Part shown: piece after piece, positions 48,425-59,337 of the stretch
Position numbering within the stretch: the first letter of the stretch is position 1
Layout of the letters: each line of letters opens with the position of its first letter
Assembly: GCF_964340395.1 (NCBI RefSeq)
Contig: NC_135559.1
Span: forward strand, 17,983,050-18,047,049
DNA from: Glandiceps talaboti
Taxonomy: Eukaryota > Hemichordata > Enteropneusta > Spengelidae
Direction: 5' to 3'
Length of the DNA stretch: 64,000 nucleotides
Position numbers and translations under genes: made by a program
Notes under the pieces: model-generated
Seen by the model: the letters and a program-made list of their open reading frames with translations, nothing else
Told to the model about the DNA's origin: nothing
Database searches by the model: none

Positions 48425-49513
48425 ATGGCCAGCCCTGCGGTAGCGAAGGAAGAGGTCACTGAGCATGATTTGAAACGGTTACAGGATACCATAGCAGCCC
48501 TGAAGGTGGAAGTAGCTCGTAAGGATGATGAAGCTACAGCCGCAGTTGCTGATGCAAGAGAAGCCGAAAAGGAAATCAAGAGACTGGTTTCTGAGAGACA
48601 TCAACCTGCCCCGAAACTTGAGTCACCTTCAAACGACGCCAATAAAAATGCAGCTGCACGTATGGTATATGTGTCGCCAAACCGGAAGATGGATAGGTTT
48701 GATGGCAAGGGTGAATCAGGACTGTCCATTGAAGACTGGATTGAAGACGCAAGAGCAGTAATAGCGTCAAGGGGTCTCGCCAGTCATGAACAAGCAGCTT
48801 TTCTGATTGAAAACTTATCTGGCAAAGCACGACGTGAAATATTGGGTAGAGGTAGTACACTAGGCTCAGATCCCGATAAGATATTTAGTGTGTTGACTAA
48901 AGTATTTGGTGATGGTGATACACTGCCGCAACTACAGCAGCGTTTTTTTGCTTACCACCAGAAGGATGGCGAAGATTTGGTTGCATGTTCGCTAGAGTTG
49001 GTGAATCTGTATGATAGGATTATCCAGTTGGATTCGTCATTCAAGCCGGGTAGAGAGTCCCAACTTAAAAGTCGACTAGCCGAGGCAGTGTTAGATGACA
49101 GCTTAAGGACTGAACTCAGACGCCTGAATGCTGACCAGCCTGAATTGTCATTCTTTGATGCTAGAGACCATGTCATGACTTTGATGGGACGGAATGAAAA
49201 ACGCTCAAGGGCAAAGCGTGGTGCCGTTCTGTGTGAAATGGCAGCAGAGGAAGATTTGCGCACCCTGATCATCAAACAAGGTGAGCAGGTTGCAGTCCAA
49301 CAAAAACAGTTGGAGTTGTTAACGTCAATGGTACAAAATAGAAACACCGGGACGAGATCGTCTAAACCTACCGTGTCTGCAGATGGTAAAAGGCGTTGCT
49401 GGAGATGTGATGATGTTGGTCATATGAGCCGGGAGTGCCCTAAGAAGACCAATCAGGGTGGCAGAAATGTTACCATTTCCGCTGAGAAAACCAAGTCTGA
49501 GAAGTCAAACTAG
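48425..49513 (+). CDS. gag: Gypsy Gag (capsid and zinc knuckle)
   Basis: About 360 codons from the Met in CACAATGG; an upstream in-frame ATG at 48404 has a weaker context. The N-terminal 75 residues are a charged coiled coil (LKRLQDTIAALKVEVARKDD). The central capsid has GLSIEDWIEDARAVIASRG and FLIENLSGKARREILG, with the helical pattern of Ty3/Gypsy capsids. Near the C-terminus is one CCHC knuckle, CWRCDDVGHMSREC, for RNA packaging. Gag assembles the cytoplasmic particle in which reverse transcription occurs. The frame is intact. Pol lies in the -1 frame, with only about 13 nt of overlap (49501-49513) between the last pol-frame stop and the gag stop, so programmed frameshifting would have to occur there. 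No obvious slippery heptamer is visible. Confidence 0.9.
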   Translation: MASPAVAKEEVTEHDLKRLQDTIAALKVEVARKDDEATAAVADAREAEKEIKRLVSERHQPAPKLESPSNDANKNAAARMVYVSPNRKMDRFDGKGESGLSIEDWIEDARAVIASRGLASHEQAAFLIENLSGKARREILGRGSTLGSDPDKIFSVLTKVFGDGDTLPQLQQRFFAYHQKDGEDLVACSLELVNLYDRIIQLDSSFKPGRESQLKSRLAEAVLDDSLRTELRRLNADQPELSFFDARDHVMTLMGRNEKRSRAKRGAVLCEMAAEEDLRTLIIKQGEQVAVQQKQLELLTSMVQNRNTGTRSSKPTVSADGKRRCWRCDDVGHMSRECPKKTNQGGRNVTISAEKTKSEKSN

Positions 49514-51015
49514 ACAAGCCTACTACCGCGAGCCATGTGGTAGGCGAGACTGTGACTAATGGAGGCTCAATCATACTTAAAGCAATTGGTGATTGTCCAA
49601 CGACAATGGTGAAGTTAGGTGGTGCAGAGGCAGTATGTTTGATTGATACTGGTGCAGAGGTATCAACTATAACAGACCGATTCTTCAGGGAGCATTTGAC
49701 CCAGGAAGGAGAATTGGTAGATGTGTCCTCATGCATCACAATTACAGCTTCGCAAGGGTTGGAAATCCCCTACAGTGGGTATGTGGAGCTTTCTGTGACT
49801 GTATTCGGTGTTAAATTTGAAGGTTTTGGATTCCTGGTGGTGCGAGATCCAGTCAATACCCCTGTTGAAGCCCGGAAGAAGAGAGTTCCTGGCGTGATTG
49901 GATCTAATGTACTACGAGATATCAGGCAAAAGTTAGTGCATAAATATGGTGAGAATTACCGAGAGAAGTTATCAGCGTCACCAAGCGATGGTGAGATCAG
50001 ACTTTTACATGCAATAGAAATGTATAGACCACTGGCAATGAATCAAGAGACAATTGCAACATCTTCCGATGTGCACCTTGTTCGTGTTGCTGGTAGGAAA
50101 CCTATTTTAGTCCCAGCTCGATCGATCAACGTTGTTGAAGGTTCTGTCCGGCCTGCTGTTAAAGGACAAGTATATCATGCCCTAATAGAAAGACATGAAA
50201 CTCGTGTGGCTGAGCTACAGAATGGACTGACCCTTGGAGCATCATATGTGTCTGTAGGTTGTGATGGCAGAGTTCCCATGCAAATTGCCAATTTCGGCGA
50301 TACTGATCTCTATTTGCAGCCCCGTACACCAGTTGGAGTTGCTAGGTCAGCTGCTCTGGAGCCGACTGTCACATTTCACCAGATTGATGAGAATTCTGTC
50401 CAAGTAAGAATGTCTGGTGAGGATCAGACAACTGCATCCATTGTGAAGGACATTGTATCGAAAATGGATGTTGGTGAACTTAGTGGAGCAGAACAGAGTG
50501 ACTTGAATGAAGTAGTCGGCAAGTACTGTCAAACCTTCAGTAGGCATGAAAATGACATTGGATCCTGTGATCTGGTTGAACACGAAATAGCCACTACGGA
50601 TGACATTCCAGTTAAAATACCCTACCGGAGAGTACCACCACACCAGTGGGACGAGGTTAGGGAATACCTCCAAAGATCCTTGGATGCTGGTATTATAAGA
50701 GAGTCAAGCAGTCCATATGCTTCTCCTGTCGTTTTGGTTCGTAAGAAATGTGGGAAACTGCGTTTATGTGTGGACTATCGGGCCCTGAATGCCAAGACAC
50801 GCAGAGATGCATATCCGCTACCAAGAATAGAGGAGGCCCTGGACGTGTTGAATGGGGCAAAGTACTTTTGTAGTCTTGACCTCGCCCATGGCTTCCATCA
50901 GGTACCAGTTGCTGGAAAAGACATTGAGAAAACTGCTTTCCTATCTGGCACGGTGGTCACTATGAGTTCGTCAAGATGCCGTTTGGTTTGTCAGGAGCAC
51001 CGGCTACATTTATGA
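49501..51015 (+). pseudogene. pol: Gypsy Pol fragment 1: protease and start of RT
   Basis: Protease active site CLIDTGAEVSTITDRF (Asp-Thr-Gly) at about residues 35-50; flap-like region and VIGSNVLRD follow. RT starts near YRRVPPHQWDEVREYLQRSL, then LRLCVDYRALNAKT and CSLDLAHGFHQVPV (motif A, catalytic Asp). The frame is lost near 50953 within ...AFLSG; the proper continuation HYEFVKMPFGL is in the next frame. A one-base deletion explains this. The rest of the frame to 51015 is noise. Confidence 0.9.
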
Positions 51016-52247
51016 AACTAATGGACAAGGCGTTCGGTGATCAAAACTTTCAAACCCTTCTTGTATATCTAGATGACATCCTAGTGTTTGGATCGACCTT
51101 CAAGGAAACTTTGGAGCGTCTTGAGATGGTCCTGTCACGGTTAACCAAACTCAATTTGAAAGTGAAACCAGAAAAGTGCCAGCTTTTCCACAACAAAGTT
51201 CGCTACTTAGGCCATATTGTGAGTGCAGATGGTACAGCTCCATTGCCTGAGAAAGTTAAGGCAGTACAAGACTGGCCCAGACCCCAAACAGAGCGTGAGT
51301 TGCGTGGATTTCTAGGCCTGTCTAGCTACTATAGGAGGTTCATACCTTGCTATGCAAAGATAGCTGCACCTCTACAGAATTTGTTGAAGAAACCAGAAGA
51401 CACACCAAGTAAGAAAAAGAGAACGAAAGTGCACACCAACAGGCGAAACTTACACAGGATGATCACCGAGTCATGGGATGAGACATGCGAAAAATCCTTT
51501 TCAGCATTGAAGCAAGCTCTCGTGTCGCCACCAGTGTTAGGGTATCCAGACTTTAAATCGCCTTTCATCCTGGAGACAGATGCGAGCTACCATGGATTAG
51601 GGGCTGTATTATCACAAAGGCAAGGTGATAGGGTAGTTGTTCTCAGCTATGCCAGCAGGAGTCTGAAACCTAACGAACGAAATATGTCAAACTACTCTAG
51701 CATGAAGCTTGAGCTGTTAGCGCTACGTTGGGCTATTACCCAGAAATATCGTGATTTGCTTATTGGTGCTGAATTCAGTGTCTTCACAGACAATAACCCA
51801 CTGAGCTACCTCATGACCACTGCCAAGCTAGGGGCCACCGAGACAAGATGGGCAGCTGAGTTGGCGCAGTTCAACTTTAGTATAAAGTACAGGTCTGGTA
51901 GAAGTAATGGAAACGCAGACGCATTGAGTCGTAAAACAAGACACACTGATCAGGCAAGGTGTGCTAGACTAGAAGAAACCAACATAGACTTTGTCACCAA
52001 GGACACTTCAAGTGCTAGATTGTCTACTGCTGTACCTCGTGTTGTCCGTATTGCAGCTGAACAGAAGACAGCCACTGTGTTGCTCAACGAAATTAGGTCC
52101 AAGTCGAGCAAAATAGAACCGAAAGCGAGTTCTACTTTCCCCTCGATGCAAGAAAGTGACCTTAAACTGATGCAGTCCACTGATGATGTTGTGGGTAGAC
52201 TGTGGTTCTATTGGAAGTCTAAACATCCCCAACCAACCGCCAACTGA
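50954..52247 (+). pseudogene. pol: Gypsy Pol fragment 2: RT palm, thumb and RNase H
   Basis: MPFGLSGAPATFMKLMD (motif B), LLVYLDDILVFG (YLDD, catalytic Asp pair), then LRGFLGLSSYYRRFI of the connection. RNase H follows: FILETDASYHGLGAVLSQ (first Asp), SMKLELLALRWAI (Glu), FSVFTDNNPLSYL (second Asp) and SGRSNGNADALSR (final Asp). All catalytic residues are present. A second indel near 52220-52245 shifts the frame before the integrase. Confidence 0.9.
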
Positions 52248-52891
52248 TGAAGGAGCCAAAGGAAGTTCGCAAACTTCTGCGGAATTGGAAGAGAATCCGA
52301 GAAAAGGATGGCGCTCTTTATCGAGTTGTGCATGATGCAGGGAGGGAAGTGAACCAGCTGATACTTCCAGATGCTCTGAAAGGGAAGGTTCTGAATGCTG
52401 TTCATGACAAAGTTGGACATCAGGCTGCAGAGAAAACTACTGCACTGGTGAGGAGTAGGTGTTACTGGCCTGGTATGATAGCTGACATTGCCAACTACTG
52501 TCGCACCTGCCCGCGGTGTACATGTACTTTGGCCAAAGCAGGGAAGCGATTGCGTCCTACCATGGGTTCCTTAACTGCTTCAAGACCGCTGGAAGTACTT
52601 GCAATGGACTTCACCATGCTCGAACCCAGTTCCAATGTCACGGAGAACGTTCTTGTACTTACCGACATATTCACAAAATTTACTCAGGCGATCCCAACAA
52701 GAGATCAGAAAGCTGTTACTGTAGCCCGTACTCTGGTTAGAGACTGGTTTGTGAGATTTGGCGTCCCACAACGGATCCATAGCGACCAGGGTCGCAATTT
52801 CGAAAGCAAGGTAATTCAAGAGCTGTGTCAAGTTTATGGCATGAGGAAGTCACACCACCTCATACCACCCAGAAGGAAACGGACAGTGTGA
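52223..52891 (+). pseudogene. pol: Gypsy Pol fragment 3: integrase zinc domain and core
   Basis: H-x-H...C-x-C zinc domain (VHDKVGHQAAEKT ... CRTCPRCTC). The core follows with VLAMDFTMLEPSS (first catalytic Asp) and RIHSDQGRNFESKV (second catalytic Asp). At about 52846 another one-base loss changes frame (...GMRKSHHLIPP is the wrong frame). Confidence 0.9.
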
Positions 52892-53951
52892 ACGGTATAA
52901 CCGTACACTTCATGATAGGCTACGCACTCTCCCTCCGGACAAGAAACGGAAATGGCCAGAGCACTTACCAGAGATTGTCCACGCATATAATGTAACGCCA
53001 CATTCATCCACTGGGTATTCCCCGCACTATCTCTTCTTTGGCCGAGAGCCTACCCTTCCAATAGATCACCTGCTTGGTACAGAGGGTCGTGAAAGCACAG
53101 AGAGCCAGATGGATGATTGGGTTTTAGAACACCAGAAGAGGTTGAAAGATGCTTTTGAGGTGGCATCACAAAACACTGAGAGAGAAGCCAAAAGGAGGCG
53201 TGACAGGAATGATGCTAAGGCAGATGAAACTGAATTGCCTGTGGGCACAACTGTATTCTGTAGGAACAGAGCCATTAGAGGCAGGAACAAGATACAGGAT
53301 ACATGGGACTCCGAGCCATACCGTGTAATCAATAGGTTGCACACAGGTGGTCACACTTATGTCGTTGAACCCTTTGATAAAGAACGACCAGTGAGAACTG
53401 TGCACAGACGTGAGTTGCTAGATGCTAGACACATGATTAATGAGATGGATGATGGTGCCATGGACAGCTGTAAGCAGGGAACAGTGCCCCTGAATGAACA
53501 GACGGAGGACAGTGATAGCGAAGATGACCACGATGACTTTTGCATAGACAGTAAAAGCTTGGATCACATCCTGGGCCAACCAGAGGAACAGATAGCACCC
53601 ACTTGCATCTCCACAGATGTCGAAGGTGACAAACCAAGGACAGAATGTCAAGACGATACCTTGATGGCCCGTGAAGAGTCATCTCAGCCCTCCAGGACAG
53701 GTTTGCCTGAACATTCTGATGCAGAACCCAACCAATCTTCGACAGATGATGATTGTACACAGTTGAGGCGATCAACAAGGGTGAACGCTGGGTTACATTC
53801 AAACCCACATCACTTACCACAATCAGCAATTAGTGAGTCAAATTCTGGTGATGTTAATGCTAACACACTGCCCAAACTTGATCCACAAGTTCTAGCTAAC
53901 TTAGTTCAATCACATTTATTAATGACACAATTATTAAACTCTCAGAATTGA
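52848..53951 (+). pseudogene. pol: Gypsy Pol fragment 4: integrase end and C-terminal domain
   Basis: Resumes with YHPEGNGQCERYNRTLHD (catalytic Glu), then VTPHSSTGYSPHYLFFGREP. The basic C-terminal domain has TVFCRNRAIRGRNKIQDTWD and PYRVINRLHTGGHTYVV, a GPY/F-type module. The tail is acidic and Ser-rich. No chromodomain was seen. All three integrase catalytic residues exist, but across a frame break. Confidence 0.88.
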
Positions 53952-53986
53952 TTTTTTGTTTAAAATGGTTGCTGGGACATCAACCA

Positions 53987-54001
53987 GCAAGCAGGGAAGT
54001 G
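53987..54001 (+). promoter_or_regulatory. Polypurine tract candidate
   Basis: The purine-rich AGCAAGCAGGGAAGTG block lies directly before the 3' LTR, where plus-strand priming occurs in LTR elements. Confidence 0.55.
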
Positions 54002-54385
54002 TGTGAGACTGCAAAATTACTCATCCATGTATTGAGGGCGCACTTTGGTTTGTGCATGCATCCCGGGCATGCGTATATCACTAAACTATTGGTCGCTGTG
54101 ATTTCTGGCGTGCTCACTGAAAGTTTTGTTGTCAAATTATCACAGAATTGAGTGCTTATGCCACAACTTATGGAAAACCTGCATGAATCCCTGCTTGGTG
54201 TTTTAGTGTGACAAGCACAGAGAATTGTATAGGATAACAGATTCAGGTTGCATCCTGTCAGGGTCTTTTCTTCTACTGTATGTACTACTGAATTTTGCCT
54301 TATTTAATGTGGACTTGGAAATAAAAGAACTTGGTATTGATGACTTCAGCTACAGTGTCTGTGTGCATCTTTATCGAACGTTACA
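54002..54385 (+). repeat. 3' LTR
   Basis: 384 bp, identical to the 5' LTR except for one G-to-A difference near its start; followed by TACT. Confidence 0.95.
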
Positions 54386-54394
54386 TACTTATAG

Positions 54395-54545
54395 GTGGCG
54401 TTTTATTATTCATGGAGGAATTGATGGTTACTCCAGAAAAGTCATGTTTTTAAACTGTATGGGCCAGTGGTCTTTTAGCCTTTGCAAATTCCAGTGGTAC
54501 AGTTGGAACAATGGAAGGGAGGTCTTCCTATCCACAGAACAAGTA
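54395..54545 (+). pseudogene. Integrase-like transposase, second exon (decayed)
   Basis: Acceptor TACTTATAG then G TGG CGT TTT..., phase 2, matching the donor at 44556. It reads WRFIIHGGIDGYSRKVMFLN, which directly follows the HIDGNHKLI segment in related integrase-like proteins. After that a frame change is needed to continue (VVQLEQWKGGLPIHRT resembles the strand before the second catalytic Asp). The exon probably ends at the ACAA|GTAAGT donor (54541-54546). The Gypsy insertion lies nine bases upstream of the exon and replaced the natural pyrimidine tract and branch-point region. Confidence 0.7.
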
Positions 54546-54607
54546 AGTATAAATATATCTATACAAACCTGTTAGTGTGTTAATAAGACTACTCAGGGAA
54601 ACTGACA

Positions 54608-55978
54608 AAACATACCTAATACAGGGTTGTAGACATAACTGTATTAGCCCTGTGGTGGTATAGCCACACACATACCTAGTACAGATTTGTAGACATAACT
54701 GTATTAGCCATGTGGTGGTATAGCCACACACATACCTAGTACAGAGTTGTAGACATAACTGATTTAGACTTTTGGTGGTATAGCCACACACATACCTAGT
54801 ACAGAGTTGTAGACATAACTGTATTAGTCCTATGGTGGTATAGCCACACACATACCTAGTACAGAGTTGTAGACATTACTGTATTAGTCCTATGGTGGTA
54901 TAGCCACACACATATCTAGTACAGAGTTGTAGACATAACTGATTTTGACCTATGGTGGTATAGCCACACACATATCTAGTACAGAGTTGTAGACATAACT
55001 GATTTTGACCTATGGTGGTATAGCCACACACATACCTAGTACAGAGTTGTAGACATAACTGTATTAGCCCTTTGGTGGTATAGCCACACACATATCTAGT
55101 ACAGAGTTGTAGACATAACTGATTTTGACCTATGGTGGCACTGGTATACCCACACACATATATCTACTGGTAGTACAGATTTGTAGACATACATGTAACT
55201 GTATTAGCCCTTTGGTGGACATAACTGTATTAGCCATGTGGTGGTATAGCCACACACATACCTAGTACAGAGTTGTAGACATAACTGATTTAGACTTTTG
55301 GTGGTATAGCCACACACATACCTAGTACAGAGTTGTAGACATAACTGTATTAGTCCTATGGTGGTATAGCCACACACATACCTAGTACAGAGTTGTAGAC
55401 ATTACTGTATTAGTCCTATGGTGGTATAGCCACACACATATCTAGTACAGAGTTGTAGACATAACTGATTTTGACCTATGGTGGTATAGCCACACACATA
55501 TCTAGTACAGAGTTGTAGACATAACTGATTTTGACCTATGGTGGTATAGCCACACACATACCTAGTACAGAGTTGTAGACATAACTGTATTAGCCCTTTG
55601 GTGGTATAGCCACACACATATCTAGTACAGAGTTGTAGACATAACTGATTTTGACCTATGGTGGCACTGGTATACCCACACACATATATCTACCGATAGT
55701 ACAGATTTGTAGACATACATGTAACTGTATTAGCCCTTTGGTGGTATAGCCACACACATACCTAGTACAGAGTTGTAGACATAACTGATTTTGACCTATG
55801 GTGGTATAGCCACACACATACCTAATACAGGGTTGTAGACATAACTGTATTAGCCCTTTGGTGGTATAGCCACACACATACCTAGTACAGAGTTGTAGAC
55901 ATAACTGATTTTGACCTATGGTGGTATAGCCACACACATACCTAATACAGGGTTGTAGACATAACTGTATTAGCCCAT
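54608..55978. repeat. 60-bp minisatellite with higher-order structure
   Basis: About 23 copies of a unit containing GGTGGTATAGCCACACACAT, ACCTAGTACAGAGTTGTAG and ACATAACTG. The unit holds the short palindrome TGGTATAGCCA. A block of about nine units (54670-55190) recurs at 55216-55716, offset by 526 bp and with the same order of variants, so a multi-unit segment was duplicated. The first unit follows the transposase donor by about 60 bp. Confidence 0.95.
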
Positions 55979-56098
55979 AGTTGTTGTAGCAGCTTTGGAT
56001 AACATATCCCAATAACTGCTTTGGTGTGCACAAGACTGAGACATACTTTAATTCAATCTGTTTAGCAACTTGTATTTCAACAATCATGTATATCTTAG

Positions 56099-56152
56099 CA
56101 TGGATGTGGAAAGTGGCAGTTTGAGCATCATGAACTTTTTACTGCATTATGG
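56099..56152 (+). pseudogene. Candidate small transposase exon
   Basis: Acceptor TATATCTTAG (ends 56098) and donor TATGG|GTAAGA, phase 2 at both ends. It encodes MDVESGSLSIMNFLLHYG. This weakly resembles the segment following the second catalytic Asp (pattern D-x-G-x-E-N...M...R-G) of integrase-like transposases. The Asp itself would be formed at the junction. Low confidence; position, strand and phase are the main arguments. The exon with the third acidic residue was not found. Confidence 0.35.
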
Positions 56153-56819
56153 GTAAGAGTATTTCCTGCAGCCATATGAATCATGATTGATGCTCAACAT
56201 ACATGCATCTATGGTTCAGAGATGTGTATTACAGTCTATGCATAGAGATGAAATGCATATCTGTGTAGTAGGTATACTTCAGACAACCATGTGGAAGAGC
56301 AGTAGCAAAACATACCCTGCAACATGGACATGATATACAATGTTCCTATGTAATATTGCATATGTTAGTTGGCATAACATTTAATCCTGCATGTATTTCA
56401 ATCTCACATATTATGCCTTTAAAATGTTCCTAGATACTCACACCTACTTTTCTGTCAGTCTCAGTTTGCTAATTAAGTATTGAAATATAGATTGTATGTG
56501 TGATGGAATTCAATTGTTTTGCCTCAATACTTCATCATGTGCAGAAATCTTTATTAATTCTTTATTTGCAACATTTCTGTGTCATATATCCAGTGAGTTG
56601 TTTTACTATAATTGTTTTATTATTTTTGATAAGTATGTAGTATTGACATTCATATACAATACCGTCATACATACATATGGACAGAACAACACCTATTGAC
56701 AGGGTTGTATTATTGAAACTATTAACTTATTTTTTTTCTATTTAGACCAAATTCTTTTGCAACAGTAAGTTTGGCAAAGTCAGGTTTCCATTATCTCATT
56801 TTCAATTTTCATTTGACAG

Positions 56820-57035
56820 GATTTGGAATATGGTGTTGATTGGGAAGGCCCAACTCCAACAAATGTACCAGAACTTGTAAGTGTAACAATTCCTGATGTG
56901 ACAATACCACTTGAAGAGGAGAAATATAGAGAATTATGCATGTTGATCGACCCACTTGCAGAATCATCAAGTAATGGGATTGATATATATATATATATAT
57001 ATGTAGTTAACATAGTTAACTCTTTCCTGTCATGA
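56820..57035 (+). pseudogene. Integrase-like transposase, last exon
   Basis: Acceptor CATTTGACAG (ends 56819), phase 0, stop TGA at 57033-57035. It reads DLEYGVDWEGPTPTNVPELV, then VTIPDVTIPLEEEKYRELCM and IDPLAESSSNGIDIY, ending VVNIVNSFLS. The (Y)GVDWEGP and NPL/DPL...GID(I/L)Y pattern is what I remember as the conserved C-terminus of high-copy integrase-domain proteins in fish, cnidarians and lancelets (unverified). An (AT)n microsatellite at 56982-57001 lies inside the coding frame and adds Ile-Tyr repeats without breaking it. This exon is otherwise well preserved. Confidence 0.7.
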
Positions 57036-58215
57036 TAAAGTACCAATGGTTGAATATTGGTTACAAACTAATGGAGTATTCAAAAAGGTCAAGGTCATGT
57101 TATGTTTGATGTCAAGACACTGACTGAAGGACAACAAAAAGACAGGGAAATATGAATATATTATTGTATTCAGCTGTCTGATACAGTAATGGAACGAAGT
57201 GGTATTTCCACTGATAACTCTTGAACAATCATGAAAAGTGTTGTGTGCAATTCTTATTGACCTATATTCTGTCCAATACCTTAACAATGATTATGCACAA
57301 CTCTCAGGCAAAAATATTGCTTTCAGTATTTCAGCCAAAAAAGTGGATTCAGATCCTTATGTGTCGTTACTCTCATAGGGCACCTAGGGGGCTTACCTTA
57401 TGACATTCAATGCAGCAGAAGATCTGTGCAGGTTTATCGCTCATTCATTGTGATATGATCCTATATCGATCTAGATATTCATAGAATCTGATGCTTTTGG
57501 GGGGTTTGAACTGACGTCAGGTCTATAGATGGCTTTGACATGTAGTGATATAGTACCACAGATAGTAATTGTACTTTGTGATAGTGCTGTCATGTCATTT
57601 ATTGTGAACATGTAACATTATTTTAACAAAAATGTATCATGGTATACACGTATATTTTAATAAAATGAATAAACATTTCATGATGACCAAGTATAACTTG
57701 CAGATGTATGTATGTTTTGATTTCATAATGTATGCTTTGGAGTACATGTAATGTTTTAATTCTCTTTGACAAGTAACTCATCATCAGAAGTTGTCACCTC
57801 AATCATAAGTTTTCACACCTGTTCTAAAACAAAGTGCAATGATATAATTTTTAGCAGCATATGAATCGACTCTCTGGACTTCTTAATGTAGAACCGAAGC
57901 AGTAACCCTTTGTTGTTTCCAAGATATTGTCACTTAGCCCCTAAATCTAATCTGTAATCAGTGTAGTGAGAAGCACTAGAGAGGATTGATGACATCAAAA
58001 ATGGAAAGATACTTCAAGTTTATGCAATACATTGAATTGGAGAAAACACAACTAAATTTCTAAGGTTACATTGATCATAGGTAGACACTGGATTGAGTTT
58101 TGTGTGTTGTAGAGAAAAAAAGATAATGTTAGAAATTATGAAAACAACTAATGCATTCCTCTTGCAATCTATGTTTCTAAAAATGATGCAAAATTACATT
58201 TCTGGCAACTTACTA
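57036..58215. other. Interior of the giant transposon between the two converging genes; no gene seen
   Basis: Non-coding. If the minus-strand gene continues leftward its final exons should lie here or just right of here, but none could be recognised. Confidence 0.45.
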
Positions 58216-58219
58216 CCTA

Positions 58220-58516
58220 CTGTGATTAAACTTACACCAGTCCAGTGAATACACTATTTCTGTTAACTTAGTACAACTGTGATTAAACTTACACCAGTCC
58301 AGTGAATACACTATTTCTGGTAACTTAGTACAACTGTGATTAAACTTACACCAGTCCAGTGAATACACTATTTCTGGTAACTTAGTACAACTGTGATTAA
58401 ACTTACACCAGGCCAGTGAATACACTATTTCTGGTAACTTAGTACAACTGTGATTAAACTTACACCAGTCCAGTGAATACACTATTTCTGGTAACTTACT
58501 ACAACTGTGATTAAAG
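58220..58516. repeat. 57-bp minisatellite, about five copies
   Basis: Units of CTGTGATTAAACTTACACCAG... ACACTATTTCTGGTAACTTAG, nearly identical. Confidence 0.95.
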
Positions 58517-58666
58517 TTGTACCCGTGAATATTTAAAGAATTTTACCACAAAATGAGGCATATTTTTAATCAGCATCTTACTAGCATTCTTTGCATGTGT
58601 ATGTTGTCTGAAAATCATCTTAACATATCAGTTCCACAGCTGAAAAGTAGATCAAGAAAATATGTG

Positions 58667-58850
58667 TTAATACCACCCAAAACCTACACATTGGAATGTG
58701 ACAGTTGTATCAAAGGAGTTTTTCAAAGTTTGGTAAGACTCATGGCTGACATGAAGCTGCACTTCCTTGGTACAAACACCAGGGTCTGGCAATGTAGATA
58801 TTGGTATGCTACTGAACATATGAAAATTTTCCAGGGCATATTCCTGTCGC
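58667..58850 (-). CDS. Candidate downstream exon of the passenger gene
   Basis: Minus strand, acceptor TGTATAACAG then G CGA CAG..., phase 2. It reads RQEYALENFHMFSSIPIST, LPDPGVCTKEVQLHVSHESY and QTLKNSFDTTVTFQCVG. VQLHVSHESYQTLKNSF...VTF could be the entry to a HECT N-lobe (rigid strand, then the 'K..V.F' stretch), but the similarity is too weak to claim. The donor is not certain. The open stretch and clean acceptor are the main support. Confidence 0.35.
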
Positions 58851-59112
58851 CTGTTATACACTGCAAAACATCATGGATAGAGGGTTTGGTATCTGGGAAA
58901 AAAGAGAATAAAATACATTATATGCAACAGTTTTTTATGATATGTTAACTAATTTCTGAGTAAACTAGCTCTCTTAGTCCTTACGGTTGCCCACAATTAA
59001 CCAATACTCCACAATATATGTTAAGTCTGGCTACATTGGCACTTAACCTATGCTATTTCAGAACCCATTACCTTCCAGGAAGGAGCATATGAGCCCATAT
59101 AGCCATTGGTCC

Positions 59113-59337
59113 TTACTAGTTGAAGGGTGATGATGTGTAATGACAATGACATAAGTGTATGTTCATCATAGAAGCATGGCGATTCAAAGACAACTTTTCT
59201 TCTTCCACTTTAGAATCTGAAACAGGCATGTTTTGAACTAATGACTTGACATATCCTTCTTCAGTTAAACCGGATCTGACAGAATGATCAAAATTTGAAT
59301 AAACTGGAGATGTAAAGGTTATTTGTTCAAAGCATGT
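59113..59337 (-). CDS. Candidate third exon of the passenger gene
   Basis: Minus strand, acceptor TTGATTGAAATACAG (ends at 59338), phase 0, which matches the donor phase of the exon at 61296. It reads TCFEQITFTSPVYSNFDHSV, RSGLTEEGYVKSLVQNMPVS and DSKVEEEKLSLN. A possible donor CAACTA|GTAAGG lies at about 59112, but that phase would create a stop with the next candidate exon, so the 3' boundary is uncertain. Composition is normal for a coding exon; no domain is recognised. Confidence 0.4.

Larger units (their letters stand above)
47659..54385 (+). mobile_element. Young Ty3/Gypsy LTR retrotransposon
   Basis: Two 384-bp LTRs (47659-48042, 54002-54385) beginning TGTGAGAC and ending GTTACA, flanked by the 4-bp duplication TACT (47655-47658, 54386-54389). 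The order gag, protease, RT, RNase H, integrase places it in Ty3/Gypsy. The two LTRs differ at one position (G versus A, 31 bases into the LTR). That means a very recent insertion into the giant transposon. Confidence 0.95.

Noticed and set aside
54225-54575. Single 116-codon gene spanning LTR and flank
   Set aside because: It fuses 3' LTR sequence with the transposase exon through the target duplication; the true boundary is the acceptor at 54394.
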